The position numbers and the translations under genes are program-made. Shown one piece after another: positions 7,350 to 14,733 of a DNA stretch of 44,303 nt. The stretch is from CAYFWT01 sp964346955. Lineage in GTDB: Bacteria > Patescibacteriota > Minisyncoccia > Portnoybacterales > UBA2143. The notes under the pieces were generated by a model. It was not told the origin of the DNA, searched no databases, and worked only from the letters and a program-made list of their open reading frames with translations. Each line of letters opens with the position of its first letter. Position 1 is the first letter of the stretch. The stretch lies in the NCBI GenBank assembly GCA_964346955.1, contig CAYFWT010000012.1:1-44303 (forward strand). The letters are read 5' to 3'.

Positions 7350-8570
7350 ATGGTAGATACCAAAATTGATAATTTAATCAAGCAAGAATTTGCCCGTCAT
7401 CAAGAAGGGCTTAATTTGATTGCTTCGGATAATTATCCCAGCCCAGCGATTCGCCAGGCAGTGGGCAGTATTTTAAGTGGTCGCTATGCTGAAGGTTATC
7501 CTCAAAAGAGATATTATTCTGGCCTGGCCTTTATTGACCAGATTGAAAAAATAGCCATTGAGCGAGCTAAGAAAATTTTTAAAGCCAATTATGCTAATGT
7601 CCAGCCCCATTCTGGTTCCCAGGCCAATCAGGCCGTTTATTTCGCTTTACTTAAGCCAAGGGATAAAGTTTTGGCTATGGGAATTGACCAGGGTGGCCAT
7701 TTATCTCATGGTGCTTCAGTGAATTTCTCTGGTCGATTTTATGATTTTATTTTTTATGGGGTTGATAAAAAAACCGAACGGATAGATTTTGACCAGGTCA
7801 GAAAAATTGCCAAGAGAGAAAGACCAAAGCTGATTATCTGTGGTGCTTCTAGTTATCCTCGCCAGGTTAATTTTGCTAAATTTGGTCAAATTGCTAAAGA
7901 TTGTGGTGCTTATTTAATGGCTGATATTGCCCATATTGCAGGACTGGTAGCAGCGAGGATTCATCCTCATCCTTTTCCTTATTGTGATGTGGTCACCGCT
8001 ACCACTCATAAAACTTTAAGAGGAGCTCGCGGTGGCTTGATTCTTTCACAAAATAAAGAAATTGCCAACAAAATTGATAAGGCGGTTTTCCCTGGTCTCC
8101 AAGGAGGTCCTTTGGGAAATGAGATTGCTGGCAAGGCAGTTGCCTTTGGCGAAGCTCGAGGAAAGGGTTTTATAAAATACCAAAAACAAGTAGTTAAAAA
8201 TGCCCAAGTTTTAGCGGCTACTCTTTTAGGAGAAGGGTTGGATTTAGTCTCTGGCGGCACTGATATTCATTTTGTTTTAGTTAATTTAACTAAATTAGGC
8301 CTTTCAGGTAAGAGAGTCCAAGAGGCTCTTGAGGAAGCTAATATTTATGTCAATCGTAACCTGGTACCTTTTGACCGACGTTCTAAATGGGAAACCTCGG
8401 GTATTAGAGTTGGCACACCAGCAGTGACTACCAAGGGGCTGAAAGAAAAAGAAATAAAACAAACCAGCCTTTTCATTGCTAAAATTATTAAGAATATTAA
8501 TGACAAAAAAGCAAGGGCAGAAGTAGCAAAGGAGGTAATTAGTTTGTCTAAAAGGTTCCCTGTTTTATAA
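7350..8570 (+). CDS. glyA: Serine hydroxymethyltransferase
   Basis: PLP enzyme interconverting serine + THF with glycine + 5,10-methylene-THF; feeds one-carbon units to FolD, encoded just downstream. From ATG 7350 it has 406 residues, normal for bacteria. Seen are ASDNYPSPAI, GRYAEGYPQKRYYSG, HSGSQANQAVYFALL, DIAHIAGLVAA and the PLP-lysine motif TTTHKTLRGARGG, then GTPAVTTKG. An upstream TTG at 7302 is a poor start, since the extra residues are unlike the family. There is no Shine-Dalgarno; instead ACCTCCTTTA, identical to the conserved 3' tail of 16S rRNA, lies directly on the start codon. A TATAAT at about 7293 could give a short leader. Confidence 0.97.
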   Translation: MVDTKIDNLIKQEFARHQEGLNLIASDNYPSPAIRQAVGSILSGRYAEGYPQKRYYSGLAFIDQIEKIAIERAKKIFKANYANVQPHSGSQANQAVYFALLKPRDKVLAMGIDQGGHLSHGASVNFSGRFYDFIFYGVDKKTERIDFDQVRKIAKRERPKLIICGASSYPRQVNFAKFGQIAKDCGAYLMADIAHIAGLVAARIHPHPFPYCDVVTATTHKTLRGARGGLILSQNKEIANKIDKAVFPGLQGGPLGNEIAGKAVAFGEARGKGFIKYQKQVVKNAQVLAATLLGEGLDLVSGGTDIHFVLVNLTKLGLSGKRVQEALEEANIYVNRNLVPFDRRSKWETSGIRVGTPAVTTKGLKEKEIKQTSLFIAKIIKNINDKKARAEVAKEVISLSKRFPVL

Positions 8571-8576
8571 ATAAAC

Positions 8577-8618
8577 AAGGACTGTCCCTTAGGGACTGTC
8601 CCTGAGGGACAGTCCTTA
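8577..8618. repeat. GGGACWGTCCC palindrome cluster between glyA and folD
   Basis: Three linked copies: AGGACTGTCCC, GGGACTGTCCC (8592-8602) and GGGACAGTCC (8606-8615). The outer arms AAGGACTGTCCCT and AGGGACAGTCCTT are exact reverse complements, so the block folds into one hairpin ending 11 nt before the folD start. Confidence 0.9.
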
Positions 8619-8628
8619 GTTAGCTAAG

Positions 8629-9417
8629 GTGAAAATTATTCAAGGTAAAAAAATAGCCAAAAAAATCTTGGCTGATTTAAAAAAGCAGATTAAAGCAAAA
8701 AAAATTAAGCCAGCTTTAGCAGTTATTTTAATCGGCAATAATCCGGCTTCTCAGCTATACCTTAGTCTTAAAGAAAAAGCAGCCCGAGAAGTTGGCCTTG
8801 AAATTAAAAAGTATAATTTAGTTAGTAGTATTTCAGAAAAAGCCATCTTGGAAATTATCGCCTCACTCAATCAAGATTCTAAAATAGATGGAATTTTAGT
8901 CCAGTTGCCTTTGCCAAGAAAAATATCAGCTGATAAAATTATAAAGGAGATTAGTCCTAGCAAAGATGTTGATGGATTTGTCAGGGGAAGTCATTTTGAA
9001 TCTCCATTTATCTTGGCAATTTGGCAGGCCTTAAAAGAGACTAAAGAAAATTTAAAAAATAAAAAAGCAGTCGCCTTGGTTAATTCGGATGTCTTTGGCC
9101 AGACACTTTGTTGCTTTTTAAGAAAGAAAGGCCTGAGGGCAGCTTATGTCAAGATTTGGGCGCGACGCGCCCAAATTACAGCTGACATTTTAATTGCTGC
9201 TCTTGGCCGGCCAAATTTTATCAAAGGTTCAATGGTTAAAGATGGTGTTATTTTAATTGATGGGGGAATTGCCCAAAGAAGAGGAAAAATAGTTGGTGAT
9301 ATTGATGTTGAAAGCGTCAGTCAGAAAGCCAAGTGGCTTTCGCCAGTACCCGGTGGTCTTGGCCCAATGACGGTGGCATATCTTTTAAAGAATGTTGTTT
9401 TAGCCACTAAAAAATAA
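8629..9417 (+). CDS. folD: Methylenetetrahydrofolate dehydrogenase/cyclohydrolase, divergent
   Basis: FolD family (262 residues against about 285-300), next to glyA in the one-carbon pathway. Catalytic features of the N-domain are kept: YLSLKEKAAREVG (Tyr44, Lys48), GILVQLPLP and SKDVDGF. The C-terminal half keeps AALGRPNFI, GVILIDGGI, GDID and TPVPGG-like SPVPGGLGPMTVAYLL. However the PCTP segment and the GRSxxVGxP nucleotide-binding loop are replaced (SPFILAIWQAL; VNSDVFGQTL), and the following CHSxT strand is replaced by KIWARRAQIT encoded by a perfect palindrome. NADP use is therefore doubtful while folate chemistry residues remain. GTG start with a weak AAGG. Confidence 0.88.
   Translation: MKIIQGKKIAKKILADLKKQIKAKKIKPALAVILIGNNPASQLYLSLKEKAAREVGLEIKKYNLVSSISEKAILEIIASLNQDSKIDGILVQLPLPRKISADKIIKEISPSKDVDGFVRGSHFESPFILAIWQALKETKENLKNKKAVALVNSDVFGQTLCCFLRKKGLRAAYVKIWARRAQITADILIAALGRPNFIKGSMVKDGVILIDGGIAQRRGKIVGDIDVESVSQKAKWLSPVPGGLGPMTVAYLLKNVVLATKK
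9154..9176. repeat. 23-bp GC palindrome in frame inside folD
   Basis: ATTTGGGCGCG at 9154-9164, one central A, then CGCGCCCAAAT at 9166-9176: a perfect 11-bp-arm palindrome, much richer in GC than its surroundings, translated as WARRAQ. Confidence 0.85.
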
Positions 9418-9467
9418 ATGCAAAAATCCATACCTATCTTGTATTAAATTCTTAATTGGTAGCAACC

Positions 9468-10925
9468 ATGAAATATCAATCGATTATTGGTTTAGAAATA
9501 CATACGGAATTAAAGACCCAGAGTAAAATGTTCTGCGATTGTTTGAATGACTCTGAGGCTGGGGAGCCCAATGTTAATATTTGCCCGATTTGTTTAGGGC
9601 ATCCCGGCACCCTCCCAGTGATTAATCAAAAAGCAGTTAATTCGGTTATCAGAACAGCCTTAGCTTTAAATTGTCAGGTTCCTCAGTTTTCCAAATTTGA
9701 CCGAAAGAATTATTTTTACCCTGATTTACCTAAAGGTTATCAGATTTCTCAATATGATAAACCTTTTTCAGTGAAGGGATTTTTAGAAATTGAGGGCAAA
9801 AAAATTAGAATTACCAGAGTTCATCTTGAAGAAGACACTGGCAAATTGGTCCACCCGGCGAAGGTGGATTATTCTTTGGTTGATTTTAATCGAGCGGGAG
9901 TGCCTTTAATGGAATTAGTTACTGAACCAGATATTTCATCCGGTCATCAAGCGCGGCAGTTTTGTGAGGAATTGCAGCTGATTTTGCGTTATTTGACTGT
10001 TTCTGATGCTAATATGGAGAAAGGCCAGATGCGTTGTGAAGTGAATATCTCCTTAAGGGCGAAAAAGAAAGAATTAGGTACCAAAGTAGAGATTAAAAAT
10101 TTGAATTCTTTTCGGGCAGTGGAGCGAGCCATTGACTACGAAATTAAAAGGCAGACTGATTTATTAGAATCAAACGAGCAAATTGTTCAAGAAACTAGGG
10201 GTTGGGATGAGAATAAACAAAAGACTTTTTCTCAACGAGGCAAAGAAGAGGCTCAGGATTATCGCTACTTCCCAGAGCCAGATTTGCCTCCCTTATCTAT
10301 TAGCTCAGAGGAAGTGGAGCAAATCAAAAAAGAACTTCCGGAGCTACCTCAAGCCAGACGAAAGAGGTTTATTGAGGAATATAAAATACCTCAAGCTGAT
10401 ATTTTGACTTTAGTGACCAACAAAGAGTTGGCTGATTATTTTGAGCAAGTGGTTTCGGAATTGGAAACCTGGTCAAAGATTAAATCAATTAGTGACAAAC
10501 AGCCACTAGTTAAGTTAACGGCTAATTATCTCTTGACTGAATTACAGAAATTATTATGGGCTAGTAAAACAGAGATGGAAGATTGTCAAATTAGTCCAGA
10601 AAATTTTGCTGAATTTATTACTCTAATTCAGCAAAAAGAAATTTCCAGTTCAGCTGCTCAAGCTGTTTTAAAAGATATGTTTGAGACTGGCAGTGATCCT
10701 TCTCATATCATTGAAGCTAAAGAGTTAAGGCAGATTAGTGACGAAGCAGCCTTGGTTAAGATAGTTAATCGAGTGATTAAAGATAATCCTCAGCCAGTCA
10801 AAGATTATCAAGCCGGTAAAGAAAAAGCCCTTCAGTTTTTAATTGGTAAGGTGATGGCCGCTAGTCAGGGGAAAGCCAATCCTGAGGTAGTAGCTGAAAT
10901 TTTAAAGAAGGAAATCTCTAATTAG
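9468..10925 (+). CDS. gatB: Aspartyl/glutamyl-tRNA amidotransferase subunit B
   Basis: Subunit of GatCAB, which amidates Glu-tRNA-Gln (and Asp-tRNA-Asn) in bacteria lacking the direct synthetases. The protein has 485 residues from ATG 9468: the opening MKYQSIIGLEIHTEL, the zinc cysteines in MFCDCLN and NICPICLGHPG, KNYFYPDLPKGYQISQ, RCEVNISLR, EIKNLNSF and DYRYFPEPDLPP. The C-terminal YqeY-like tail ends in GKVMAASQGKANPEVVAEIL. gatA and gatC are not in the window. TTG 9456 would add four residues and is less likely. The 3' end overlaps miaA tail-to-tail by 24 nt. Confidence 0.97.
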   Translation: MKYQSIIGLEIHTELKTQSKMFCDCLNDSEAGEPNVNICPICLGHPGTLPVINQKAVNSVIRTALALNCQVPQFSKFDRKNYFYPDLPKGYQISQYDKPFSVKGFLEIEGKKIRITRVHLEEDTGKLVHPAKVDYSLVDFNRAGVPLMELVTEPDISSGHQARQFCEELQLILRYLTVSDANMEKGQMRCEVNISLRAKKKELGTKVEIKNLNSFRAVERAIDYEIKRQTDLLESNEQIVQETRGWDENKQKTFSQRGKEEAQDYRYFPEPDLPPLSISSEEVEQIKKELPELPQARRKRFIEEYKIPQADILTLVTNKELADYFEQVVSELETWSKIKSISDKQPLVKLTANYLLTELQKLLWASKTEMEDCQISPENFAEFITLIQQKEISSSAAQAVLKDMFETGSDPSHIIEAKELRQISDEAALVKIVNRVIKDNPQPVKDYQAGKEKALQFLIGKVMAASQGKANPEVVAEILKKEISN

Positions 10926-11801
10926 TTTTTCGGCTTGAGAGTAATTTTTTATCCATTTGATTCGTTGGTCCCTTTTAAACCAAGTCATTTGGCGTCGGGC
11001 ATATTGGCGAGTATGGAGTTTGATTAATTCTTTAGCTCGTTCAGGACTGATTTTCCCCTGGAGATGCTGGCTTACTTCTTGATAGCCAATGCCGGACATA
11101 GCTGGCAAATTAAAAGAGTATTTTCTAACCAGTTTTTTTGTTTCTTCAATTAGGCCCATTTTTATCATTTGCTCGACTCGTTGGTCAATTTTTTTATGAA
11201 GAGTTTTTTTATTTAACCCCAGGCCGATTTGTAAAACATTAAAAAGAGATTGGCCTTTTTTTCTTTGCTCAGAGAAAGGTTTTTTAGTTAAAAGACAAAC
11301 TTCTAAGGCGCGAACAAGGCGTCTTTTGTTATGAGGGTCAATTGTTGAGGCAGTGAGAGGGTCTATTTTTTTAAGTTGGCTAAGAAGCTTTTGATTAGTT
11401 AGTTTTTCCAGTTTGTTTCTTAGTTTTTTATTTGGTTTAGCTTGGGGGATAGCTAAATTATCAATCACCGCTTGGATATAGAGACCAGTCCCGCCCACTA
11501 AAAAGGGAAGTTTATTTCTTTTTTGAATGTCTTTGATAGTTTTGATAGCTAATTTTTTATATTGAGCCAGGGTAAATTCTTGGTTGGGTTTAACCAGATT
11601 GATTAAGTGATGGGGGAAGCCAGTCATTTGTTTTTTAGTCAGTTTGCCTGTTCCAACATCCATTTCTTGATAAATTTGCCTGGAGTCAGCGGAAACTATT
11701 TCACCTCTAAATTCCTTAGCCAATTTAATAGCTAATTCAGATTTTCCAGAGGCAGTTGGCCCAAGAATAACCACTAAAGACGGCAATTTTTTATTTGACA
11801 T
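10902..11801 (-). CDS. miaA: tRNA dimethylallyltransferase
   Basis: Transfers dimethylallyl from DMAPP to A37 of tRNAs reading UNN codons; MiaB (12912-13952) then methylthiolates the product. 299 residues: P-loop GPTASGKSELA, then SADSRQIYQEMDVGTGK, VGGTGLYIQA and the C-terminal region GIGYQEV with HTRQYARRQMTWFKRD. Normal length. The ATG start overlaps the -35 box of a promoter on the other strand. Its last 24 nt overlap gatB. Confidence 0.97.
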   Translation of the reverse strand: MSNKKLPSLVVILGPTASGKSELAIKLAKEFRGEIVSADSRQIYQEMDVGTGKLTKKQMTGFPHHLINLVKPNQEFTLAQYKKLAIKTIKDIQKRNKLPFLVGGTGLYIQAVIDNLAIPQAKPNKKLRNKLEKLTNQKLLSQLKKIDPLTASTIDPHNKRRLVRALEVCLLTKKPFSEQRKKGQSLFNVLQIGLGLNKKTLHKKIDQRVEQMIKMGLIEETKKLVRKYSFNLPAMSGIGYQEVSQHLQGKISPERAKELIKLHTRQYARRQMTWFKRDQRIKWIKNYSQAEKLIRDFLL

Positions 11802-11823
11802 ATTTTTATTATTGTATTATTAT
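11795..11823 (+). promoter_or_regulatory. Promoter for the 11891 gene
   Basis: TTGACA (11795-11800) and TATTAT (11818-11823), 17-bp spacer. The -35 overlaps the miaA start codon on the other strand, so the two genes probably interfere or are co-controlled. Confidence 0.6.
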
Positions 11824-11890
11824 AAAGAATAAGTTTAGGATTCTGTTCTTTAACCTTTAACTATAGAAAATTATAAAGGAGGATAGAGAT

Positions 11891-12514
11891 ATGGGAATGG
11901 AAGGAGTTGAGATTTATCAGGGAATAAAGATTAGAAAAGATGGAAGTTTTATGGCAAAAATTACCAAATCAGAATTCGGAGGGCGAGGCTGGTTTAATGT
12001 AAAGATAACTGATGGTCGAATGAAGCTTGTAAAATACAATACCAGAAATAGTCCCTTTCACAACATGACTACTTGTCCAGCTCATACTTTATTGAAATTA
12101 CCATTGGAGAGAGGGAATTTCTGGCACGAGAAAGGAGAGTCAAATTACTTTATTTTGAGGTCTAAAACCAAGATAAAAGCCCTTGGTAAAAGAATTGCTG
12201 TGCCGGCCGGGAAGTTTAGCTGCCTGGAGATAGAAACAGAATTTGAGATTCCCAAGAAGTATACCGGACCGCCTTATTCAAAAAAGCGATATTGGTTTTC
12301 AGAAGAAGTGGGAGTTGTTAGATTGGAGGTTGATTATCGTAGTGGAGAAAGGGATATCGCTGTCTTGGAAAAATATCAGGTCAGTGGACAAGGATATTGG
12401 CCTTTCAGAGTAGGTAATAGTTGGACCTATCTATGGACTTGTCAATGGGGTCCCAATAAGGATAACACCCACAATACCAGACAGGAGGAAAGGCATAAAC
12501 CTCCCAAACCATGA
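11891..12514 (+). CDS. Orphan beta-rich protein of unknown function
   Basis: 207 residues with no signal peptide or membrane segment. The core resembles periplasmic or lipoprotein beta domains in having KRIAVPAGKFSCLEIETEF, then KKRYWFSEEVGVVRLEVDY, a pattern of the type VPAGxFxCLxIE...YWFxxxVGVVxLE (family resemblance from memory). Near the C-terminus YWPFRVGNSWTYLWTC looks like the opening strand of a further repeat that then stops, so the protein may be a truncated member. A strong AAAGGAGG lies 9 nt upstream of ATG 11891. It is monocistronic, with its own promoter and terminator. No function assigned. Confidence 0.8.
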   Translation: MGMEGVEIYQGIKIRKDGSFMAKITKSEFGGRGWFNVKITDGRMKLVKYNTRNSPFHNMTTCPAHTLLKLPLERGNFWHEKGESNYFILRSKTKIKALGKRIAVPAGKFSCLEIETEFEIPKKYTGPPYSKKRYWFSEEVGVVRLEVDYRSGERDIAVLEKYQVSGQGYWPFRVGNSWTYLWTCQWGPNKDNTHNTRQEERHKPPKP

Positions 12515-12529
12515 GCTCTTTAAGAGGAC

Positions 12530-12555
12530 GGGCGTCTCAGCGAGGCGCCCTTTTT
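12530..12555 (+). terminator. Intrinsic terminator
   Basis: GGGCGTCTC / GAGGCGCCC around AGC (one G-T pair), followed by T5. It ends the 11891 gene just before the ncRNA promoter. Confidence 0.9.
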
Positions 12556-12575
12556 ACTGAGTGGATAATTTTTTC

Positions 12576-12604
12576 TTGACATAGTTTTTTAGAGATAATA
12601 TGCT
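12576..12604 (+). promoter_or_regulatory. Promoter of the 300-nt structured RNA
   Basis: TTGACA at 12576-12581 and TATGCT at 12599-12604 with a 17-bp spacer; predicted start near 12611. Confidence 0.75.
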
Positions 12605-12610
12605 TTAAAT

Positions 12611-12908
12611 AGATAGAGTTCTTAGGCGTAGTTCGTTTTGTTGTTAACCGCCTGCCTAGGCGGGCGGCAGAAAGGAGGGATGATGCCTATGATTGCGCTG
12701 AGTGAGATGTCGACAGACATCACAGGATAAGGAGTCCGTCTCCGTAACTCGTCTAGGCCAACCAACGGCTGAGGGGGATCGTCGAAGGTCCGCTTTTAAG
12801 ACCAATCCAAGTCAAGCTTATCAAAAAACCCGTAGCTTTCCTTGGCAACTCGGTCTATTTCCTTAGGCGATTCCCCCTTCATTCTTATAGGCACTAAGTG
12901 CCTTTTTT
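12611..12908 (+). ncRNA. Structured RNA of unknown class, about 300 nt
   Basis: There is no long ORF, but the unit has a consensus promoter upstream and a terminator (AGGCACTAAGTGCCT then T6, 12889-12908). Nested helices in the 3' half can be read by eye: GGGGGATCG (12773-12781) with CGATTCCCCC (12868-12877); AGACC (12799-12803) with GGTCT (12852-12856); CCAAG (12807-12811) with CTTGG (12841-12845); AAGCT (12814-12818) with AGCTT (12834-12838). Further hairpins in the 5' half are CCGCCTGCC TA GGCGGGCGG (about 12650-12669), GATGTC GACA GACATC and GGAG TCCGT CTCC. I find no signature of tmRNA, SRP RNA, 6S or RNase P. A 15-codon ORF with a strong SD lies within it. Confidence 0.75.
12683..12730 (+). 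CDS. Possible 15-residue peptide inside the structured RNA
   Basis: An AAAGGAGG motif at 12671-12678 is followed by ATGATGCCTATG and an open frame reading MPMIALSEMSTDITG, then TAA at 12728. The SD-to-ATG distance is short for the second ATG (4 nt) and longer for the one at 12689 (10 nt). It could be a leader peptide, a real small protein, or a purine-rich stretch of the RNA with another use. Confidence 0.3.
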   Translation: MPMIALSEMSTDITG

Positions 12909-12911
12909 ATT

Positions 12912-13952
12912 TTAACCAACTATTTCCAATAACATTCTTTTCCTTCTTTTCTTTTCTAAAGAAGGCACGTCATCTTTAAATTTAGCTGCTGTTGTGCCAG
13001 GACGAGGAGAATAGGCAGCCACATAGGCCTGACTGAAGCCAATTTCTTTAACTAAGCTAACCGTTTTTTGAAATTGCTTTTTTGTTTCGCCAGGAAAGCC
13101 AACAATAATATCAGTTGATATTTTTGCTTGGGGAATTTTTTGGCGAATTTTTTTAATTAGGTTTTTGTAATCTTTGACGGTATATTGGCGATTCATTTTC
13201 TTAAGGATTTCGTCATCGCCTGACTGAACTGGCAAATGAATTTCTTTAGAGATTTTTTCTCCTTGAGCAATTACCCTAATCAGCTCATCAGACATATCTT
13301 TAGGATGGGAGGTGAGGAATTTTATCTGAAAATTGCCAGGTATATCATTGAGAATTTTTAAGAGTCTTGGGAAATTGAGAGGTGAAGGATATCCCTTGGA
13401 CCAAGGACTGTCCCTCAGGGACTGTCCCTTTCCCTGATAGCTATTCACATTCTGCCCTAGGAGGGTTATTTCTTTGTATCCTTTTCTAACTAAATCTTTT
13501 ATCTCTTCAATAATTTCTTGGGCTGGCCGGGAATATTCACTGCCTCGCGTGTAGGGAACCACACAATAGCTACAGAAGTTATTACAGCCAGTCATAATAG
13601 GCACAAAAGCATGGCGAGAAGATTGACATTTTGGTATGATTGCCAAATCGACAATTGGCCAAATTTCATCAACTTGGCCTTTGAGTTCATTTTTATCTTT
13701 TTCTAAGAGACAGCCAGTTAAGATAATTTTGGTTTTTCTTCGCCGGCTGGCGGATTGGGAACGAATTTGTTTAACTTTACTATAAATTCTATCAACGGCT
13801 GACTGCCTCACTGAGCAAACATTAATTATTACTAAATCTGCTTGATTTATTCCTTGGGTAGGCTGATATCCTTTTTCTTCCAATTGAGTAGCTATTCTCT
13901 GGCTGTCCGATTTGTTCATCTGACAGCCATAGGTTATAATATAATATTTCAT
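12912..13952 (-). CDS. miaB: tRNA-2-methylthio-N6-dimethylallyladenosine synthase, without TRAM domain
   Basis: Radical-SAM methylthiotransferase acting on i6A37 made by MiaA. The N-terminal UPF0004 domain has its three cluster cysteines (YGCQMNKSDS, INVCSVR, LTGCLLEKDK), and the radical SAM motif CxxxCxxC is MTGCNNFCSYC, followed by VPYTRGSEYSR. At 346 residues it ends soon after SPRPGTTAAKFKDDV, so the C-terminal TRAM domain (about 60-70 residues in the roughly 440-residue family) is absent. The GQNVNSY loop carries an insert encoded by a GGGACWGTCCC repeat. The start ATG 13952 lies about 10 nt from a predicted -10, so the mRNA is probably leaderless. Confidence 0.93.
   Translation of the reverse strand: MKYYIITYGCQMNKSDSQRIATQLEEKGYQPTQGINQADLVIINVCSVRQSAVDRIYSKVKQIRSQSASRRRKTKIILTGCLLEKDKNELKGQVDEIWPIVDLAIIPKCQSSRHAFVPIMTGCNNFCSYCVVPYTRGSEYSRPAQEIIEEIKDLVRKGYKEITLLGQNVNSYQGKGQSLRDSPWSKGYPSPLNFPRLLKILNDIPGNFQIKFLTSHPKDMSDELIRVIAQGEKISKEIHLPVQSGDDEILKKMNRQYTVKDYKNLIKKIRQKIPQAKISTDIIVGFPGETKKQFQKTVSLVKEIGFSQAYVAAYSPRPGTTAAKFKDDVPSLEKKRRKRMLLEIVG
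13403..13431. repeat. GGGACWGTCCC repeat in frame inside miaB
   Basis: AAGGACTGTCCCT then CAGGGACTGTCCCTTT: two linked cores translated on the minus strand as KGQSLRDSPW, between GQNVNSYQG and the FPRLLKILN helix of MiaB. The reading frame is kept. Confidence 0.9.
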
Positions 13953-13957
13953 ACTTT

Positions 13958-13990
13958 TTGTATCTTATCTAAAAATATAGTATAATACAA
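13958..13990. promoter_or_regulatory. Overlapping divergent promoters for miaB and the GT2 gene
   Basis: Plus strand: TTGTAT (13958-13963), 17 bp, TATAAT (13981-13986), ATG at 13996. Minus strand: TTGTAT (13990-13985), 17 bp, TAAGAT (13967-13962), ATG at 13952. The two promoters are interlocked and each places the start codon about 10 nt after its -10, predicting leaderless mRNAs. Confidence 0.75.
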
Positions 13991-13995
13991 GCAAC

Positions 13996-14733
13996 ATGGA
14001 AAAAATTTATTTATCAGTAGTTATCCCAGCCTATAATGAAGAAAAGCGTATTGGCAACACTTTATTAGATATTGACCATTATTTAAGTAAGCGAGATTAT
14101 TCTTATGAGATTATTGTGGTCAATGATGGCTCTAAGGATAAGACAGCTCAGATAGTTAAAAAATTTACTAATTTAGTTAAGGGACTTAAATTAATTGATA
14201 ATTATGAAAATCATGGCAAAGGATGGGTAGTCAGACAAGGGATGTTAGAAGCTCAAGGGAAGTATCGAATATATGTTGATGCTGATAATGCTATTTCTAT
14301 GGACCAGATTGAAAATTTCTGGCCATATTTAGACCAAGATTATGATATAGTTATTGGTTCAATTGAAGTGGCAGGAGCAAAAATTGAAGAGCAGGCTGCT
14401 TGGTACAGACGGATGCTTGGCAAATGGTCAAAATATTTAATCCGTTTTTTAACTATTTGGGAGATTCATGATACGCAGCGGGCCTTTAAGCTTTTCCCTG
14501 GCAAATTAGCGGAAGATATTTTTTCTCGTCAGACAATAGAGCGTTGGGGATTTGATATTGAAATTTTAGTTATTGCTAAGAAGTTGGGATATAGAATTAA
14601 AGAGCTACCTGTTACCTGGATAAACCCAGGAGAAAGTAAGGTCACTTTAAAAAGTTATTGGCGAACTCTGAAAGAATTATTAAAGATTAAATGGAATCTT
14701 ATCATAGGCAAATATGACCAAAAGCAAAGCTAA
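13996..14733 (+). CDS. GT2 glycosyltransferase, dolichyl-phosphate glucose/mannose synthase-like
   Basis: GT-A fold transferase that probably moves a sugar from a nucleotide donor to polyprenyl phosphate at the membrane, supplying envelope glycan assembly. Motifs: LSVVIPAYNEEKRIGNTL, IIVVNDGSKDKT, GKGWVVRQGMLEAQGKYRIYVDADNA (DxD-type), DTQRAFKLF and RWGFDIEILVIAKKLGY with ELPVTW. These match the ALG5/DPM1 subgroup. It is 245 residues and soluble, with no C-terminal membrane helices. The start lies about 9 nt after a consensus promoter. It overlaps galT by 20 nt, so the two are translationally linked. Confidence 0.9.
   Translation: MEKIYLSVVIPAYNEEKRIGNTLLDIDHYLSKRDYSYEIIVVNDGSKDKTAQIVKKFTNLVKGLKLIDNYENHGKGWVVRQGMLEAQGKYRIYVDADNAISMDQIENFWPYLDQDYDIVIGSIEVAGAKIEEQAAWYRRMLGKWSKYLIRFLTIWEIHDTQRAFKLFPGKLAEDIFSRQTIERWGFDIEILVIAKKLGYRIKELPVTWINPGESKVTLKSYWRTLKELLKIKWNLIIGKYDQKQS

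Noticed and set aside
6627..8618. CRISPR array made of GGGACTGTCCC repeats
   Set aside because: Repeats are too short, irregularly spaced, in both orientations and without unique spacers; no cas genes.
10183..10407. 74-codon plus-strand ORF inside gatB
   Set aside because: Out-of-frame shadow of an intact conserved gene.
12611..12908. tmRNA or SRP RNA identity for the structured RNA
   Set aside because: No tag peptide frame ending in AA, no tRNA-like acceptor/T-loop ends, and no GGAAGGAAGCA-type SRP apical loop.
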